DNA from: an uncultured Muribaculaceae bacterium
GTDB taxonomy: Bacteria; Bacteroidota; Bacteroidia; Bacteroidales; Muribaculaceae
Assembly (NCBI GenBank): GCA_947626355.1
Contig: CANQRV010000018.1
Location: forward strand, 1-45,731
Length of the DNA stretch: 45,731 nt
Direction of reading: 5' to 3'
Both the position numbers and the translations under genes were made by a program. Numbering within the stretch: the stretch's first letter is position 1; every line of letters starts with the position of its first letter. The notes under the pieces were generated by a model, which made no database searches, was not told the origin of the DNA, and saw only the letters and a program-made list of their open reading frames with translations. Shown piece by piece: positions 16,100-24,820 of this stretch.

Positions 16100-19000
16100 T
16101 CAGTAGCGTTCGGGGCGGACGGGGAGACCGTATGAATTGCTCGACTCGACATAACTCCTTACCCAATTGCTTTTATCTTTGTTCCTGTTGTCGATGGCAA
16201 ACAACATCAGCTGGTAGGCATTCTTTTTCGTTTTTTCAACCAGTGTCGCCGAGGAGATAAATGTCAGATCCCTGAACGCCGGCATAGAGGTCTTATAGAA
16301 TGTCGTATAATTGAAATCCGAAGATCCGCTCAACGGTTTTACCGTTTTCCATTCGGAAGGTCGCAGGGCATAGTCCCTGACGCCTGTAGCCGGAAACTTA
16401 ATCGTTCCACCCGTTGAGGTATAAATCCAGGAATTGCTGGAGCTATCCCAAGTTGGAGTTATATCTGAGTATTGTGACGTTTGAGAGTCTGACCTGATAC
16501 CGCCGAAGCGGAAAGCCTCGATAGGTGGCACCTTGAATTTCGGCGGACACGGGTCGTAAACCGATTTGACGACATGCTTTCCATTGCGTTTCAGTTTGCT
16601 TTCATCAATTACAACCCACTTATTATTCTCATTTTTTTCAAACACATCATCAAATTTATAACCTGCACCTGTGACGGTTGAAGCAGGATCCGCATCCCAT
16701 GCATTGAACATGATATGGGTTTCTGCATCCAGATAACGAGCAGGATAGTCAATATACGGCTTATGCCAGTGATTTCGGTAATTGAAGCGCACCTCAGAAT
16801 CTGTTTCGCCATACGTCTCGTCGACACGCGAGTTGGTGATGAACATATACGGATGCCGGATGGTGTAGCCTATCGACACGCCGTTCGATTCATAGTCATT
16901 TAGGTCGATCATGTCGCCGGGGTTCTTGCGGAACCTGTAATCGCACTTCTCCGCTTCATTCCCGTACTGGCAAATCTCCTTATCATTCCTGTACTGATTG
17001 AAGACCTGCTTGTTCTCCATATTGAACTCCTTATCCTTGACGCTTGAGGATGACTCAATTCCTTTGCCGTAAAACCAATATTTAGGAGTCTTGTCGTTGT
17101 AGATTCCGCCGAGCATGGGGTCTTTGCGCCCCCACTGATAATAGGTGTTGTCGCCGGCATCGGAGCCCCGGTATTCCATCTGCGTGAATGTCCCTAAGTC
17201 TTTAATGGCCGTTTTTTCGGTGTCCGGGGCATTTGTGCCTTTATAGGCGGACATGTCGACCACCGCCCGAAGCTTGAACGTACGCGCGTCATTGTGCCCG
17301 TGACGGTCACACCAGCCAAGGTTATACTTCGCGAGTTTATAGGTTTCGGTGTTGCCGTCGCCCGGGCTCGAGACATAGCAGGAGCCTTCATCATAGAAGT
17401 CTGTCTTGTAGGGAGTCACCCAGATATGCCAGCTCCAGAGTATGTTTTTCGAGCTGTTTCTGACGGCGAGCACGGCATTTCCCTGCGCGAGAGTCGGTCT
17501 GCGGATGCGGAACACAAGATTTCCGCCCACCACCTTCACGCTGGCGGGGTCGACCAGGTCGGGGGAATCCTGCCACACGAGCACGGCATCGGCGACATCG
17601 GGGATTGTCCCGGCGACAATTTCGTCATTATCCGTATGGTTGGGGAAATATTTCAGGCCATTAACATTGCCGGTCAAATTACCCCCGCTATCGCCGCAGT
17701 TGCCATAGACAAGCGCCAGGGAGTAGTATCCGGCCTTGTCCACAAGATAGCAGTTGGCGGTCTCGCCATACTCCGAGGATAGGGAGTACGGGGCGCTCTC
17801 AGAGCCCTCCTCTGCATTTTTGAACTTACCGGATCCGTTGATATCGGTAAAGGCACTCTGCGGCGCGATCTGGAGAAATCCGTCGCCGTACTTACCATCG
17901 GGGTTCTCCCCGCAGTCAAGCCACTCAGTGCCGTTTAGAGAGTACTGGAGCTTGACCTTTTCGGGCGGGATGGCAAACGTTTTTGTATCATCTCCTTCCC
18001 TCGTCACCTCCGCCTTGGCGGTGCATACGGCGTCATACCACACACCGGTATACGGGATGGTGTCGGGCCTTTCAGACCCTCCGACCCCCTCCTTGGAGAA
18101 ATCCACCTTGGCAGCGATATGGATGCTGGAGGGAGATATCGAGTAAATGACGATCTTTCCCGCCTGCCATTCGCCGGTCAGCGGGCTGCTGAGGGTGCGC
18201 TCCGTCCCGGTGGCCGCGTCATTGAACTTGATGGTCATTGACGCTCCGGGGGGTAGAGTCTGGGGAAGGAGCATGAAATAAAGGTTGTCGCCATCCTTGC
18301 CTGTGATCACGGGGTTGTCCTTGACAAGTACTCCCCCGTCGTCGGCAGGGAGGTTGATTGTTTTGGAGATGGTATATGTCGCCGTATTCGTAAGCGAGGT
18401 CCATCCGGAGGCTCCGATCACCTGGGTGCCCGTGCCGTAGACGCCGGAGATCGTCACCTCGGTGATATCTCCGGCAAGCATGTCGTCGGCACACTTTATT
18501 CGCACGGCGGTCAGCGCGTGGCCGAAATTCAGCGACACCGTGGGAGAGGTCACTCCGGAGGCGTCCGTGCGGGCCGTCATGAGGTCGACCTGCTTCTCTA
18601 CATCCTTCGGCACGGTGTAGGTGAGCGTCGGCGAGCCCCGGCGGGAGGCTTCGCTCAACGCGAGCGAGCCGTCGCCGTCGGTCTTCTTCTGGAAATCAGG
18701 CATCGTCGGGGCAAAGGCGAAAAAGCGCACCGTGCCGTTGGAGGGCCACAGCAGCTTTCCCCCTTTCTCCACCGGCTCACCGGATGTGCTGTTGTAAATC
18801 AGGTTGTAGGCATACTCCGGAGTCCATACGTTCTGCGACTCAACCTCGGGATACGCTCCGGTATGACATATGCCGCTGAGCGAGAAGCTGGGATAGGTGG
18901 TCTTGAAAGCATTGGTGCTGTTTACGGGGGTGCCCCGGGTAAGCTCCGCCCTGTCGGCCACAGGATTCTCAGCCACGACAGTATGCAGATACAGCTTAGT

Positions 19001-19228
19001 GTCGCCGCCGGAGAGGGGCTGCACCGAGGTGCAGCGCGTCGACGGATCGCTTTCATCCACCGACATGCCGCCGCGCCAGGCGTCGGGAGCATCAATGGCG
19101 AACGCCACCTGGCGCCCCTCCACATTATGGTAGCCGAAATCATCATTGCAGGCGCCTGCCGTCACGAGCAACGCGGCAGCGAGGAGGGTGGCCGCTGCAT
19201 AGCCGGAAAATCTGTATCTTGCACTCAT
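16100..19228 (-). CDS. large fimbrillin-family lipoprotein (probable tip or anchor protein)
   Basis: 1042 residues from ATG 19228 (an in-frame ATG at 19252 adds eight). The signal peptide ends in the lipobox VTAGAC. Residues about 30-370 form a fimbrillin (Mfa-like) region with the family motif NFGHALTAVRIKC. The middle (about 490-620) has the pattern NCYLVDKAGYYSL, VYGN, VLVWQDSP and ILWSWHIWV found in large Bacteroidales fimbrial proteins. The C-terminal third ends in a module resembling the Fibrobacter major paralogous domain (YDPCPPKFKVPP, GVRDYALRPSE, SYGLPVRPERY). Last gene of the operon, 49 bp after the smaller fimbrillin. Lipidated, then probably processed and placed on the cell surface as tip or accessory subunit. 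Confidence 0.82.
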   Translation of the reverse strand: MSARYRFSGYAAATLLAAALLVTAGACNDDFGYHNVEGRQVAFAIDAPDAWRGGMSVDESDPSTRCTSVQPLSGGDTKLYLHTVVAENPVADRAELTRGTPVNSTNAFKTTYPSFSLSGICHTGAYPEVESQNVWTPEYAYNLIYNSTSGEPVEKGGKLLWPSNGTVRFFAFAPTMPDFQKKTDGDGSLALSEASRRGSPTLTYTVPKDVEKQVDLMTARTDASGVTSPTVSLNFGHALTAVRIKCADDMLAGDITEVTISGVYGTGTQVIGASGWTSLTNTATYTISKTINLPADDGGVLVKDNPVITGKDGDNLYFMLLPQTLPPGASMTIKFNDAATGTERTLSSPLTGEWQAGKIVIYSISPSSIHIAAKVDFSKEGVGGSERPDTIPYTGVWYDAVCTAKAEVTREGDDTKTFAIPPEKVKLQYSLNGTEWLDCGENPDGKYGDGFLQIAPQSAFTDINGSGKFKNAEEGSESAPYSLSSEYGETANCYLVDKAGYYSLALVYGNCGDSGGNLTGNVNGLKYFPNHTDNDEIVAGTIPDVADAVLVWQDSPDLVDPASVKVVGGNLVFRIRRPTLAQGNAVLAVRNSSKNILWSWHIWVTPYKTDFYDEGSCYVSSPGDGNTETYKLAKYNLGWCDRHGHNDARTFKLRAVVDMSAYKGTNAPDTEKTAIKDLGTFTQMEYRGSDAGDNTYYQWGRKDPMLGGIYNDKTPKYWFYGKGIESSSSVKDKEFNMENKQVFNQYRNDKEICQYGNEAEKCDYRFRKNPGDMIDLNDYESNGVSIGYTIRHPYMFITNSRVDETYGETDSEVRFNYRNHWHKPYIDYPARYLDAETHIMFNAWDADPASTVTGAGYKFDDVFEKNENNKWVVIDESKLKRNGKHVVKSVYDPCPPKFKVPPIEAFRFGGIRSDSQTSQYSDITPTWDSSSNSWIYTSTGGTIKFPATGVRDYALRPSEWKTVKPLSGSSDFNYTTFYKTSMPAFRDLTFISSATLVEKTKKNAYQLMLFAIDNRNKDKSNWVRSYVESSNSYGLPVRPERY

Positions 19229-19277
19229 TGCGGTTGATAATCCATTAAACATTATTTAAGTATGTAGAGGGCCGGAA

Positions 19278-20753
19278 TCACATGGTGAGGGAGCCGTCGG
19301 TCCAGTTCTGGTCTGGATCAGCCCAGCCGCTGACATTAACGGAGAACTTGATTGGCTCGTCAAGCACCGGAGACCCTATATTCTTATTTCCGGGGCGCGA
19401 GGTGACCACATTCAGGCTCACCTCCTGCTCGCTGTACGCGCCATCATTCAGGACATAGGCATTCACCGTGGCACCTGAGGGTATCAGTTTCGCAACCAGC
19501 GCAGTCCCATCGGATATTGGAGGATAGACACCGGCACCACTGTCCATGCCGCAGATGTCGAGGACAAATGTATAGTGCATTCCCGCGCCCTTGCTGTCCT
19601 CCTTATTAACCACACGGGCAGCCCAGTCGGTGGAGACAGGCACGCATACGAAACCATACTGGGAGCCGTCGTATCTCGACTCATTGACGGGGAACAGCTG
19701 GTGATAGTGTTTGCCTCCGGCAATCGCGATATCCGTAATGTCGCTTCCCGTATGTGTCGTGCCGTTATGCTCGAGCTCCACGCGGCAGAGAAGCATGATG
19801 TAGGCCCCCGTGGTCGTGGCCGACTGGCCGTCCCAGGCTGTGAGGCTCTGCGGGACAAGCATCAGCGTGCTGCGCAGGAGATCGGCGTTGCCATTCGTGG
19901 TCAGGGGGACGATATCCTTATAATATGAACCGTATGTCTCCAGGCCTTCAGCTGTCCATGCAGTGCTGTTCTGAGACTGCTCCTTATCGGGAGTGATGGT
20001 GGCTGTCAGCGTACCTGACTCCGCGGCGTTGACGAGCCATGCGCCCTTGACCTTCACGATGCGGTGGTCGGTGGCGTCGTCTTTGCCTTTCTGTCCGGCC
20101 ACTATCGACACCTGGGTGAGCGCGTGGCGGAAATTGAGCGCCACGGTAGACTGCGGGGAGCGCTTCTCCTGCTTGAAGGCGATTACGAGGTCTTTCTGCC
20201 CGGCGCCGTCGGCCCAGATGCCGTTGGCCGGTGTGGCTGAGAGGTCAGCCTTAAGTGGCTTGAAGCCGGAAATGGAGGGCTGGTCGTCGGCGGCAATGCT
20301 GAAGACAGCGCCTGCGGGAAGCACCCCGTTGGCGGAGCTCTCCGACTTGCCGTCAGCACCGCGCTTGAGGGTAGTCCATCCGATGAAGAGGACCTGGTCG
20401 AACGTCTCGGGCCAGTACACCTTCCGGTCGAGGTTCCACGTGCCCTTCGTCGCGTCAGACGACGACATACTCGTGAAGTGGGCGATCTCGCCGCCGGCCG
20501 CGCTGCCGATCAGGTAGCTGTCGTAGAGCACGCCGTCGGGGTGCATGCCGCGGGCCATCACCGCGAAGTTGCCGAGATTGTCGATGTTGATTTCCTCGGC
20601 GCGTGTGGAGCTTCCCACCGATGCCGTGAAATTGAGTGAGTTGCCCTGAGGGTCTGGATTGACGTCGGTCTCGATGTCGGAGGCACAGGAGGAGGCCAGA
20701 AACAGTCCGGCGAACATAGCGGCGGGGACTGCGGATCTTGTAGTGATTTTCAT
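19278..20753 (-). CDS. fimbrillin family lipoprotein (Mfa-like)
   Basis: 491 residues from ATG 20753; upstream in-frame starts to 20813 would put 20 residues before the signal and overlap DUF5119. The lipobox LASSC precedes CASDIE. The first about 60 residues hold the usual N-terminal fimbrillin segment (LNFTASVGSSTRAEE), where gingipain-type proteases cleave in Porphyromonas. NFRHALTQVSIVAG marks the conserved core strand. The C-terminal half is a second Ig-like domain ending SVNVSGWADPDQNW. Probably a fimbrial shaft or accessory subunit. It lies 56 bp after the DUF5119 gene. Confidence 0.82.
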   Translation of the reverse strand: MKITTRSAVPAAMFAGLFLASSCASDIETDVNPDPQGNSLNFTASVGSSTRAEEINIDNLGNFAVMARGMHPDGVLYDSYLIGSAAGGEIAHFTSMSSSDATKGTWNLDRKVYWPETFDQVLFIGWTTLKRGADGKSESSANGVLPAGAVFSIAADDQPSISGFKPLKADLSATPANGIWADGAGQKDLVIAFKQEKRSPQSTVALNFRHALTQVSIVAGQKGKDDATDHRIVKVKGAWLVNAAESGTLTATITPDKEQSQNSTAWTAEGLETYGSYYKDIVPLTTNGNADLLRSTLMLVPQSLTAWDGQSATTTGAYIMLLCRVELEHNGTTHTGSDITDIAIAGGKHYHQLFPVNESRYDGSQYGFVCVPVSTDWAARVVNKEDSKGAGMHYTFVLDICGMDSGAGVYPPISDGTALVAKLIPSGATVNAYVLNDGAYSEQEVSLNVVTSRPGNKNIGSPVLDEPIKFSVNVSGWADPDQNWTDGSLTM

Positions 20754-20809
20754 AACTGTATGCTGTTTTAATATATTGCTGATAATAGTCATATTCGCAT
20801 TGCGGGATG

Positions 20810-21784
20810 TCACATCAGGACCTCCACGTCGCCGGCATCGCCCCAGTCGCTGACGCCGGGCGTCATGCCGTCGCCGGCGGGGAGCTTTATGCCTTCAAGC
20901 TCGATCACGACATGGCGGGGGTCGGCGGCATCGTGCAGCCGGTCGGTAACATCGAAATCGTAATAGTATTTATAAGATGTGTAGACGCGGAGGGTATGGC
21001 GCACGTCATGCGGGGCGCGGTCGCCGAAAGTCACGAGCGAGCCCCGGAGGCAGTCCGGACCGTCCTGTCGGAGGCCGAAAGGAACCGCCACCTCGCAGCC
21101 CGCGGGGGTGTCTCCGGCCGGCGACCAGGCCTCCGCCATGCCGGTGAGCACGGCCGACGCCTCGGTGTCGCTCCTCATGTTCTCCACCCCCGTGATCACC
21201 ACCTCGTAGACGGCGGTCACCTCCCGGGGCGTGAAACGGACATACGTGTCGTGGTCGGCGGCAGGCTCGATGGTGACCACGCCGTCGGGCACATGGGCAT
21301 AGAGGGGACTCGCCTGCGACCTGACGGGCTGCGCGCCGGCGGAGTCGGGCAGCGGCGCGTCATCGCTCCGCATCATCGGAGAGAGCACGGCGTCGCTTCT
21401 GGTGAGGATGCGGTAGGCCTCGAATGTCTCTCCGTCTTCGGAGTTATTGTCGGTGGAGCCGTTGTGGCACAGCACGCGGTACGACCCCGGCCGCACGTTG
21501 ACGAGGCCGTCGAAGCGCGAGCGCGACACCCCGTCGCCCCCCGTGATCTCGAAGCGGTAGGCCTCGTCGGACGAAACGGAGAAAAACCAGACGACCATGG
21601 AGGCGGGAGTGGCGTCGGGAGCCTGGCTCCAGTCAAACTCCAGAATCACGGGCGAGACATGGGAGTGGTCGTAGCAGAGCTCGCGCTGCGAGCATCCCGA
21701 GAGACACCACGAGAGGGCTGCAAGGATAAATGCCGTCAGCCAACGGGCGCCCCGGAGGCGCGGCATCAACGTGAGAAGTGTCAT
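20810..21784 (-). CDS. DUF5119 domain lipoprotein of the fimbrial operon
   Basis: 324 residues. The signal peptide ends in the lipobox LSGC (C31), followed by the hallmark of DUF5119, RELCYDHSHVSPVILEFDW. The fold is two beta-domains like Mfa2/FimB-type anchor proteins, which tether the fimbria and stop its growth. The start ATG overlaps the TGA of the DUF3575 gene (ATGA at 21781-21784) and is preceded by a perfect Shine-Dalgarno. In other Bacteroidales the DUF3575, DUF5119, fimbrillin order is recurrent, which supports the role. Confidence 0.85.
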   Translation of the reverse strand: MTLLTLMPRLRGARWLTAFILAALSWCLSGCSQRELCYDHSHVSPVILEFDWSQAPDATPASMVVWFFSVSSDEAYRFEITGGDGVSRSRFDGLVNVRPGSYRVLCHNGSTDNNSEDGETFEAYRILTRSDAVLSPMMRSDDAPLPDSAGAQPVRSQASPLYAHVPDGVVTIEPAADHDTYVRFTPREVTAVYEVVITGVENMRSDTEASAVLTGMAEAWSPAGDTPAGCEVAVPFGLRQDGPDCLRGSLVTFGDRAPHDVRHTLRVYTSYKYYYDFDVTDRLHDAADPRHVVIELEGIKLPAGDGMTPGVSDWGDAGDVEVLM

Positions 21785-22950
21785 CTGTCACCTCCTTTCC
21801 TGCTGTTTGCCACGGCGTTGCCTACAAGCCACACGAGCGACACCCCGACGCGTGTGGGGCCGAACCAGCGCATCCTGTGGGTGGAGAGCCAGACGTCGCA
21901 GTCGTCGATGGGCGTGTGCTTCTTATAGGTGCCCCAGAGGTATCCGACGCCAAGACTGAAATCGATGTTGAACCGGGCGGACAGCGGCAGCGAATATGTA
22001 TAGGAGACGCCTACGGCATAATTGTATCTGTCGGAGAGGACGCCGGTGTGCGACCTTCCGGCCTGGAAATCATAGCAGGCCAGAGAGCCTTAGACGCCGA
22101 TGTGATGGCCGGCGAGAGGGCTGCCGTCGCGCGCGGGGCCGATGCGGTATCTCAGCTCCAGGTCACCGCCGTAGATGCGCCAGTAGCGTCTTCTGTCGCG
22201 ATTGCTCCAGCGTGCCCACATCCAGTCGGCGGTCACGGTGAGCCTGTCGGTGACACCCATACCCACGCCGAGGTTAGGCGTCAGCGCGACGTCATAGAGC
22301 ATGTTGGTATAAAGGAAGATGCGGCTCCAGGGATTGTATTCCCGGGGCGGAAGGGCGGGGGCCACGGAGCATGACGGCGCTTCGGCACGCTCCCCGGCGA
22401 CGGCGCCGGCGTCGCCGCCTGACGTTGTGCTGAGAGCTAACCCGCCGGGAAGTGGTAATGTCAGGGTGTCGGCTGCGACTTCCTCATCACGATACAGGAT
22501 ACACAGTTCGGCGGAGCGGAGCAGCGGATAGGGCGCCTTCTGCCCGAAAGGATGCCTCACCATCAGGGTGAGGCACGAGTCAGGCACCACGCCCTCCACC
22601 ATATCGGCGAGCGAGCGGGCGCGGTCATGGGCGAGGTCGGTATTGAACGAGAAATCACCCTCCGGCGAATAGCAGCCCGTGACCTTGACGCTCAGCAGCC
22701 TTCCGGGGTCTGTCATGCCGAGGAAGCTGCGGATCGAATCGAGGCGCGGGCCGTTGCCGCTGAAATCACGGGAAACGACGGCCGATGACTTCGGAAACAG
22801 GATATTCTCCTTAAATACAGAGACCGTATCGTTGCGAAGCGTGTCGCTGCAGACAGCGGCATGCAGAGAAGCCGAGGACAGCAGAAAAGCGCCCGCGCCA
22901 GCCAGACGAAGGGCAGTGTAGACGTGGATATGTTGCAAATGTTTCATCAA
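21781..22950 (-). pseudogene. DUF3575 protein gene interrupted by an in-frame TAA
   Basis: The frame from ATG 22950 has a signal peptide, then an OmpA-like section (LLSVKVTGCYSPEG, with RARSLADMV), then the DUF3575 barrel. TAA at 22090-22092 (codon 287) cuts it at GHHIGV. Past the stop the same frame stays open for 102 codons with clear homology (GSLACYDFQAG, RYNYAVGVSYTYSLPL, NIDFSLGVGYLWGTYK, WFGPTRVGVSLVWLVG) and ends in TGA overlapping the DUF5119 ATG. Family members have a tyrosine where the stop lies, so one base change (TAC or TAT to TAA) explains it. The product would be an outer membrane protein with a peptidoglycan-associated-like part. It may be a real pseudogene, a read-through site or a sequencing error. 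Confidence 0.85.
21788..21798 (-). promoter_or_regulatory. full-consensus Shine-Dalgarno before DUF5119
   Basis: Minus-strand AAAGGAGGTGA, with six bases between GGAGG and the ATG at 21784. Almost no other gene in this window has such a site. It would let ribosomes start on DUF5119 even if translation of the upstream gene ends at its internal stop. Confidence 0.8.
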
Positions 22951-23026
22951 TAAGGTCAGTCTATCAACAAATTTCCGAACATGCAGATTATAACACGTAT
23001 AATTGCCAGAAGTATTAGAACTGCTG

Positions 23027-23034
23027 CAAAATTA
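23027..23034 (-). promoter_or_regulatory. -7 element of the fimbrial operon
   Basis: Minus-strand TAATTTTG followed by CAG, 77 bp before the DUF3575 ATG. No TTG at the expected distance (the closest gives a 13-bp spacer), so the promoter probably needs help from a regulator. No flanking inverted repeats suggesting an invertible promoter were seen. Confidence 0.5.
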
Positions 23035-23131
23035 AGAAAACTTATCACAACGTCATATATCTCTTAACGACATTTAACACAATTTAACTCAGCCACCCGA
23101 CAGGGTGACGAAGCCGGAAGGCGTCGCAGGC

Positions 23132-23162
23132 TTGCACGGAATCGGAAGAATGGCTATATTTG
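23132..23162 (+). promoter_or_regulatory. promoter of proC
   Basis: TTG (23132-23134), 20 bp, TATATTTG (23155-23162): full consensus, 43 bp before the chosen proC start. Confidence 0.8.
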
Positions 23163-23204
23163 CGGAGCCGCGCGGCCTCAAAAGGCCTCGGCAACAGACT
23201 AATC

Positions 23205-24017
23205 ATGGAAATAAGAACAATCGCAATCATAGGCGCCGGCAACATGGGAGGCGCCACAGCGGCCGGCCTGGCACAGGGCACGGCCGTGGAACGCGGCGAC
23301 ATCCGCGTGGCCAACCGCGGCGCCGCCAAACTGGAGGCGTTGGCCGGGCGCTGTCCCGGTATCTTCACCACACAGAGCAACGTGGAAGCGGCCGAAGGCG
23401 CCGACCTCGTCATCTTAGCGGTGAAGCCGTGGGTAATCGAGGGCGTCGTAGAGGAGATCATGCCCCACATCGATCCGGCGAGGCAGATCGTGGCCTCGAT
23501 GGTGGGGGGCCTGCCGCTCGGAGAGCTCCGGGAGATGGCGGAGCGGCACCTGCCGGAGGGAGCCGCCACTCCCCCGCTGGCCGTCATCATCCCCAACACG
23601 GCGATCGAGGTGAGGCAGAGCATGACCTTCATCCAGACCGACATAGCCGACGAGGAGACCACCGGCCACCTGCTGGAGATCTTCCGGGAGCTGGGCGACG
23701 CCATGCTGGCCGACGGGCGACAGTTAGCGGCCGGGATGGCGATGGCCTCGTGCGGCATAGCCTACGCCATGCGGTGGGCGCGCGCCATGCAGCAGGGGGG
23801 CGTGAGGCTGGGGTTCTATCCCGGCGACGCGCTGCGCGTGGCGCTGAAGACCATGGAGGGAGCCGCGGCCCTGCTCCAGGCCACCGGGCGTAATCCCGAA
23901 GAGGAAATCGACCGGGTGACGACCCCCGGCGGCATCACCGTGAAAGGCCTGCAGGCCATGGAGGAGGCGGGCTTCTCGACCGCCGTCCTCAAAGCCCTCC
24001 TCGCCTCGAAGCGCTGA
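23205..24017 (+). CDS. proC: pyrroline-5-carboxylate reductase
   Basis: Last step of proline synthesis, NAD(P)H-dependent. 270 residues from ATG 23205; an ATG at 23160 lies inside the promoter and is rejected. The nucleotide-binding start is IAIIGAGNMGGATAAGL (about 5-21). LVILAVKPW is the second-strand motif. The C-terminal signature TTPGGITVKGLQAMEEAGF is intact. A single-gene unit, convergent with the purine cluster. The Rossmann glycine-rich loop supports full activity. Confidence 0.94.
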   Translation: MEIRTIAIIGAGNMGGATAAGLAQGTAVERGDIRVANRGAAKLEALAGRCPGIFTTQSNVEAAEGADLVILAVKPWVIEGVVEEIMPHIDPARQIVASMVGGLPLGELREMAERHLPEGAATPPLAVIIPNTAIEVRQSMTFIQTDIADEETTGHLLEIFRELGDAMLADGRQLAAGMAMASCGIAYAMRWARAMQQGGVRLGFYPGDALRVALKTMEGAAALLQATGRNPEEEIDRVTTPGGITVKGLQAMEEAGFSTAVLKALLASKR

Positions 24018-24088
24018 GAGGCAGAATAAAGATCAACGGTTAGCTGAATCACGGTAAAAGTGAGATGCAGAGATGGCAGGTGCCGATT

Positions 24089-24115
24089 GAAACATGCCGG
24101 AGGCATGTCCCTACA
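24089..24115. repeat. dispersed palindromic repeat, copy 1
   Basis: A 27-bp sequence with the inverted repeat ACATGCC / GGCATGT (24092-24098 with 24102-24108, loop GGA) followed by CCCTACA. An identical 27-bp copy lies at 31526-31552. It resembles REP-type intergenic elements. Confidence 0.85.
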
Positions 24116-24591
24116 TGCCAAACACTTCTGACCTATTGATATTGTGTAGCATGTGCATCTCAGCGGCCATGGGTTCAGACCGGGCGCAGTTGCAGGCTGC
24201 GCGGGGTTCGGAGCCGGGTGAGGGTCCGGGGTTCATCGGCTCCGATGTCGTGATCATCAATCGGTTGGTTCGTGCAGCAGGGTGGGGCTTGGCAGCGCGT
24301 GCCGCGGAGGGCGGGTATAGAATGAGAGGGCCCAAGCCGGACGTGTCCATATACCTGCGACCCGTTGGGGATTCACAAGACGGTTTGTCAGCGTTATCAT
24401 AGTACGACGGTCGGCGCCGTGGAGGCGGATGGAGAAGGAGCTGATGATTAGGTAGGGCGTCACATCTCAGCACTGAAGCGGGTCGAAAATCTCTGAGGAC
24501 CAGCGCGGACCTGGATCAGCCATGACGTGAGCCGGAGGCAGCCGGTCGGCGGTTCCGGGGGAGCAAATCCCGAAACCACGCTGCAAAGGTA
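24116..24591 (-). ncRNA. possible unannotated RNA transcribed toward proC
   Basis: Minus-strand TACCTTTG followed by CAG (24584-24591) is a good -7 element, although no TTG lies 20 bp upstream. The next about 460 bp contain no convincing gene. The longest frames on either strand (102 and 120 codons) are rich in P, R, A and H and look like noise of GC-rich DNA. Short local palindromes occur, such as CATCGGCTCCGATG at 24236-24249. It could be a structured RNA or decayed gene. No match to RNase P, tmRNA or SRP RNA was found by eye. Confidence 0.22.
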
Positions 24592-24610
24592 AAGAGGGAG
24601 GCGAAGAGTC

Positions 24611-24636
24611 AGGGCGCTTCGCGCAAGAGTCAAGGG
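24611..24636. repeat. dispersed repeat (AGGGCGCTTCGCGC plus AAGAGTCAAG), copy 1
   Basis: The 14-bp core at 24611-24624 is identical to 40577-40590, and both are followed by AAGAGTCAAG. One base (C) is missing here between the two parts. Intergenic, downstream of guaA. Confidence 0.7.
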
Positions 24637-24661
24637 TGAAGCGTGAAGGCTTGCCGGGCTA

Positions 24662-24715
24662 ATAAGATTTATAAGTCGGATAAGATTTATAAGACAAATA
24701 AGATTCATAAGACAC
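24662..24715. repeat. three 18-bp tandem repeats
   Basis: Units at 24662-24679, 24680-24697 and 24698-24715 share ATAAGATTTATAAG, with one C for T in the third and a variable last four bases; a fourth partial unit follows. AT-rich in a GC-rich setting. A minus-strand reading gives a hydrophobic repeat peptide that is not considered real. Confidence 0.85.
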
Positions 24716-24769
24716 ATAAATGACCATGGGCACCTGCTTTGCGCAGGCGGCTATGCTGTCACGAAAGAT

Positions 24770-24820
24770 AATCAAGGCGGCAATCCGGTGGATGAATCCA
24801 CGCGGATTGCCGCCTTGATT
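24770..24820 (-). terminator. terminator of the purine cluster
   Basis: A perfect 18-bp stem (24770-24787 with 24803-24820), extended inward by GTGGAT/ATCCAC (24788-24793 with 24796-24801) with one bulged base. It begins 51 bp past the guaA stop; the minus strand continues with the T-containing TATCTTTC. Confidence 0.8.

Noticed and set aside
22951..23100. An invertible promoter for the fimbrial operon
   Set aside because: No inverted repeats flank the -7 element and no recombinase gene is adjacent.
23160..23204. Upstream in-frame ATG for proC
   Set aside because: It lies within the -7 element of the promoter and so precedes the transcript start.
24094..24473. Open frames of 102 (+) and 120 (-) codons in the proC-guaA gap
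   Set aside because: Low-complexity P/R/A/H-rich sequences with no domain, one starting inside the palindromic repeat and the other ending beside it. Kept only as a possible RNA or decayed gene.
24531..24543. GCCGGAGGCAGCC, resembling the SRP RNA tip
   Set aside because: The GGAA tetraloop and asymmetric-loop sequence do not match, and no long flanking helix is visible.
24460..24717. Minus-strand frame starting with a hydrophobic repeat (LMNLICLINLIRLINL)
   Set aside because: It is the translation of the 18-bp tandem repeats.
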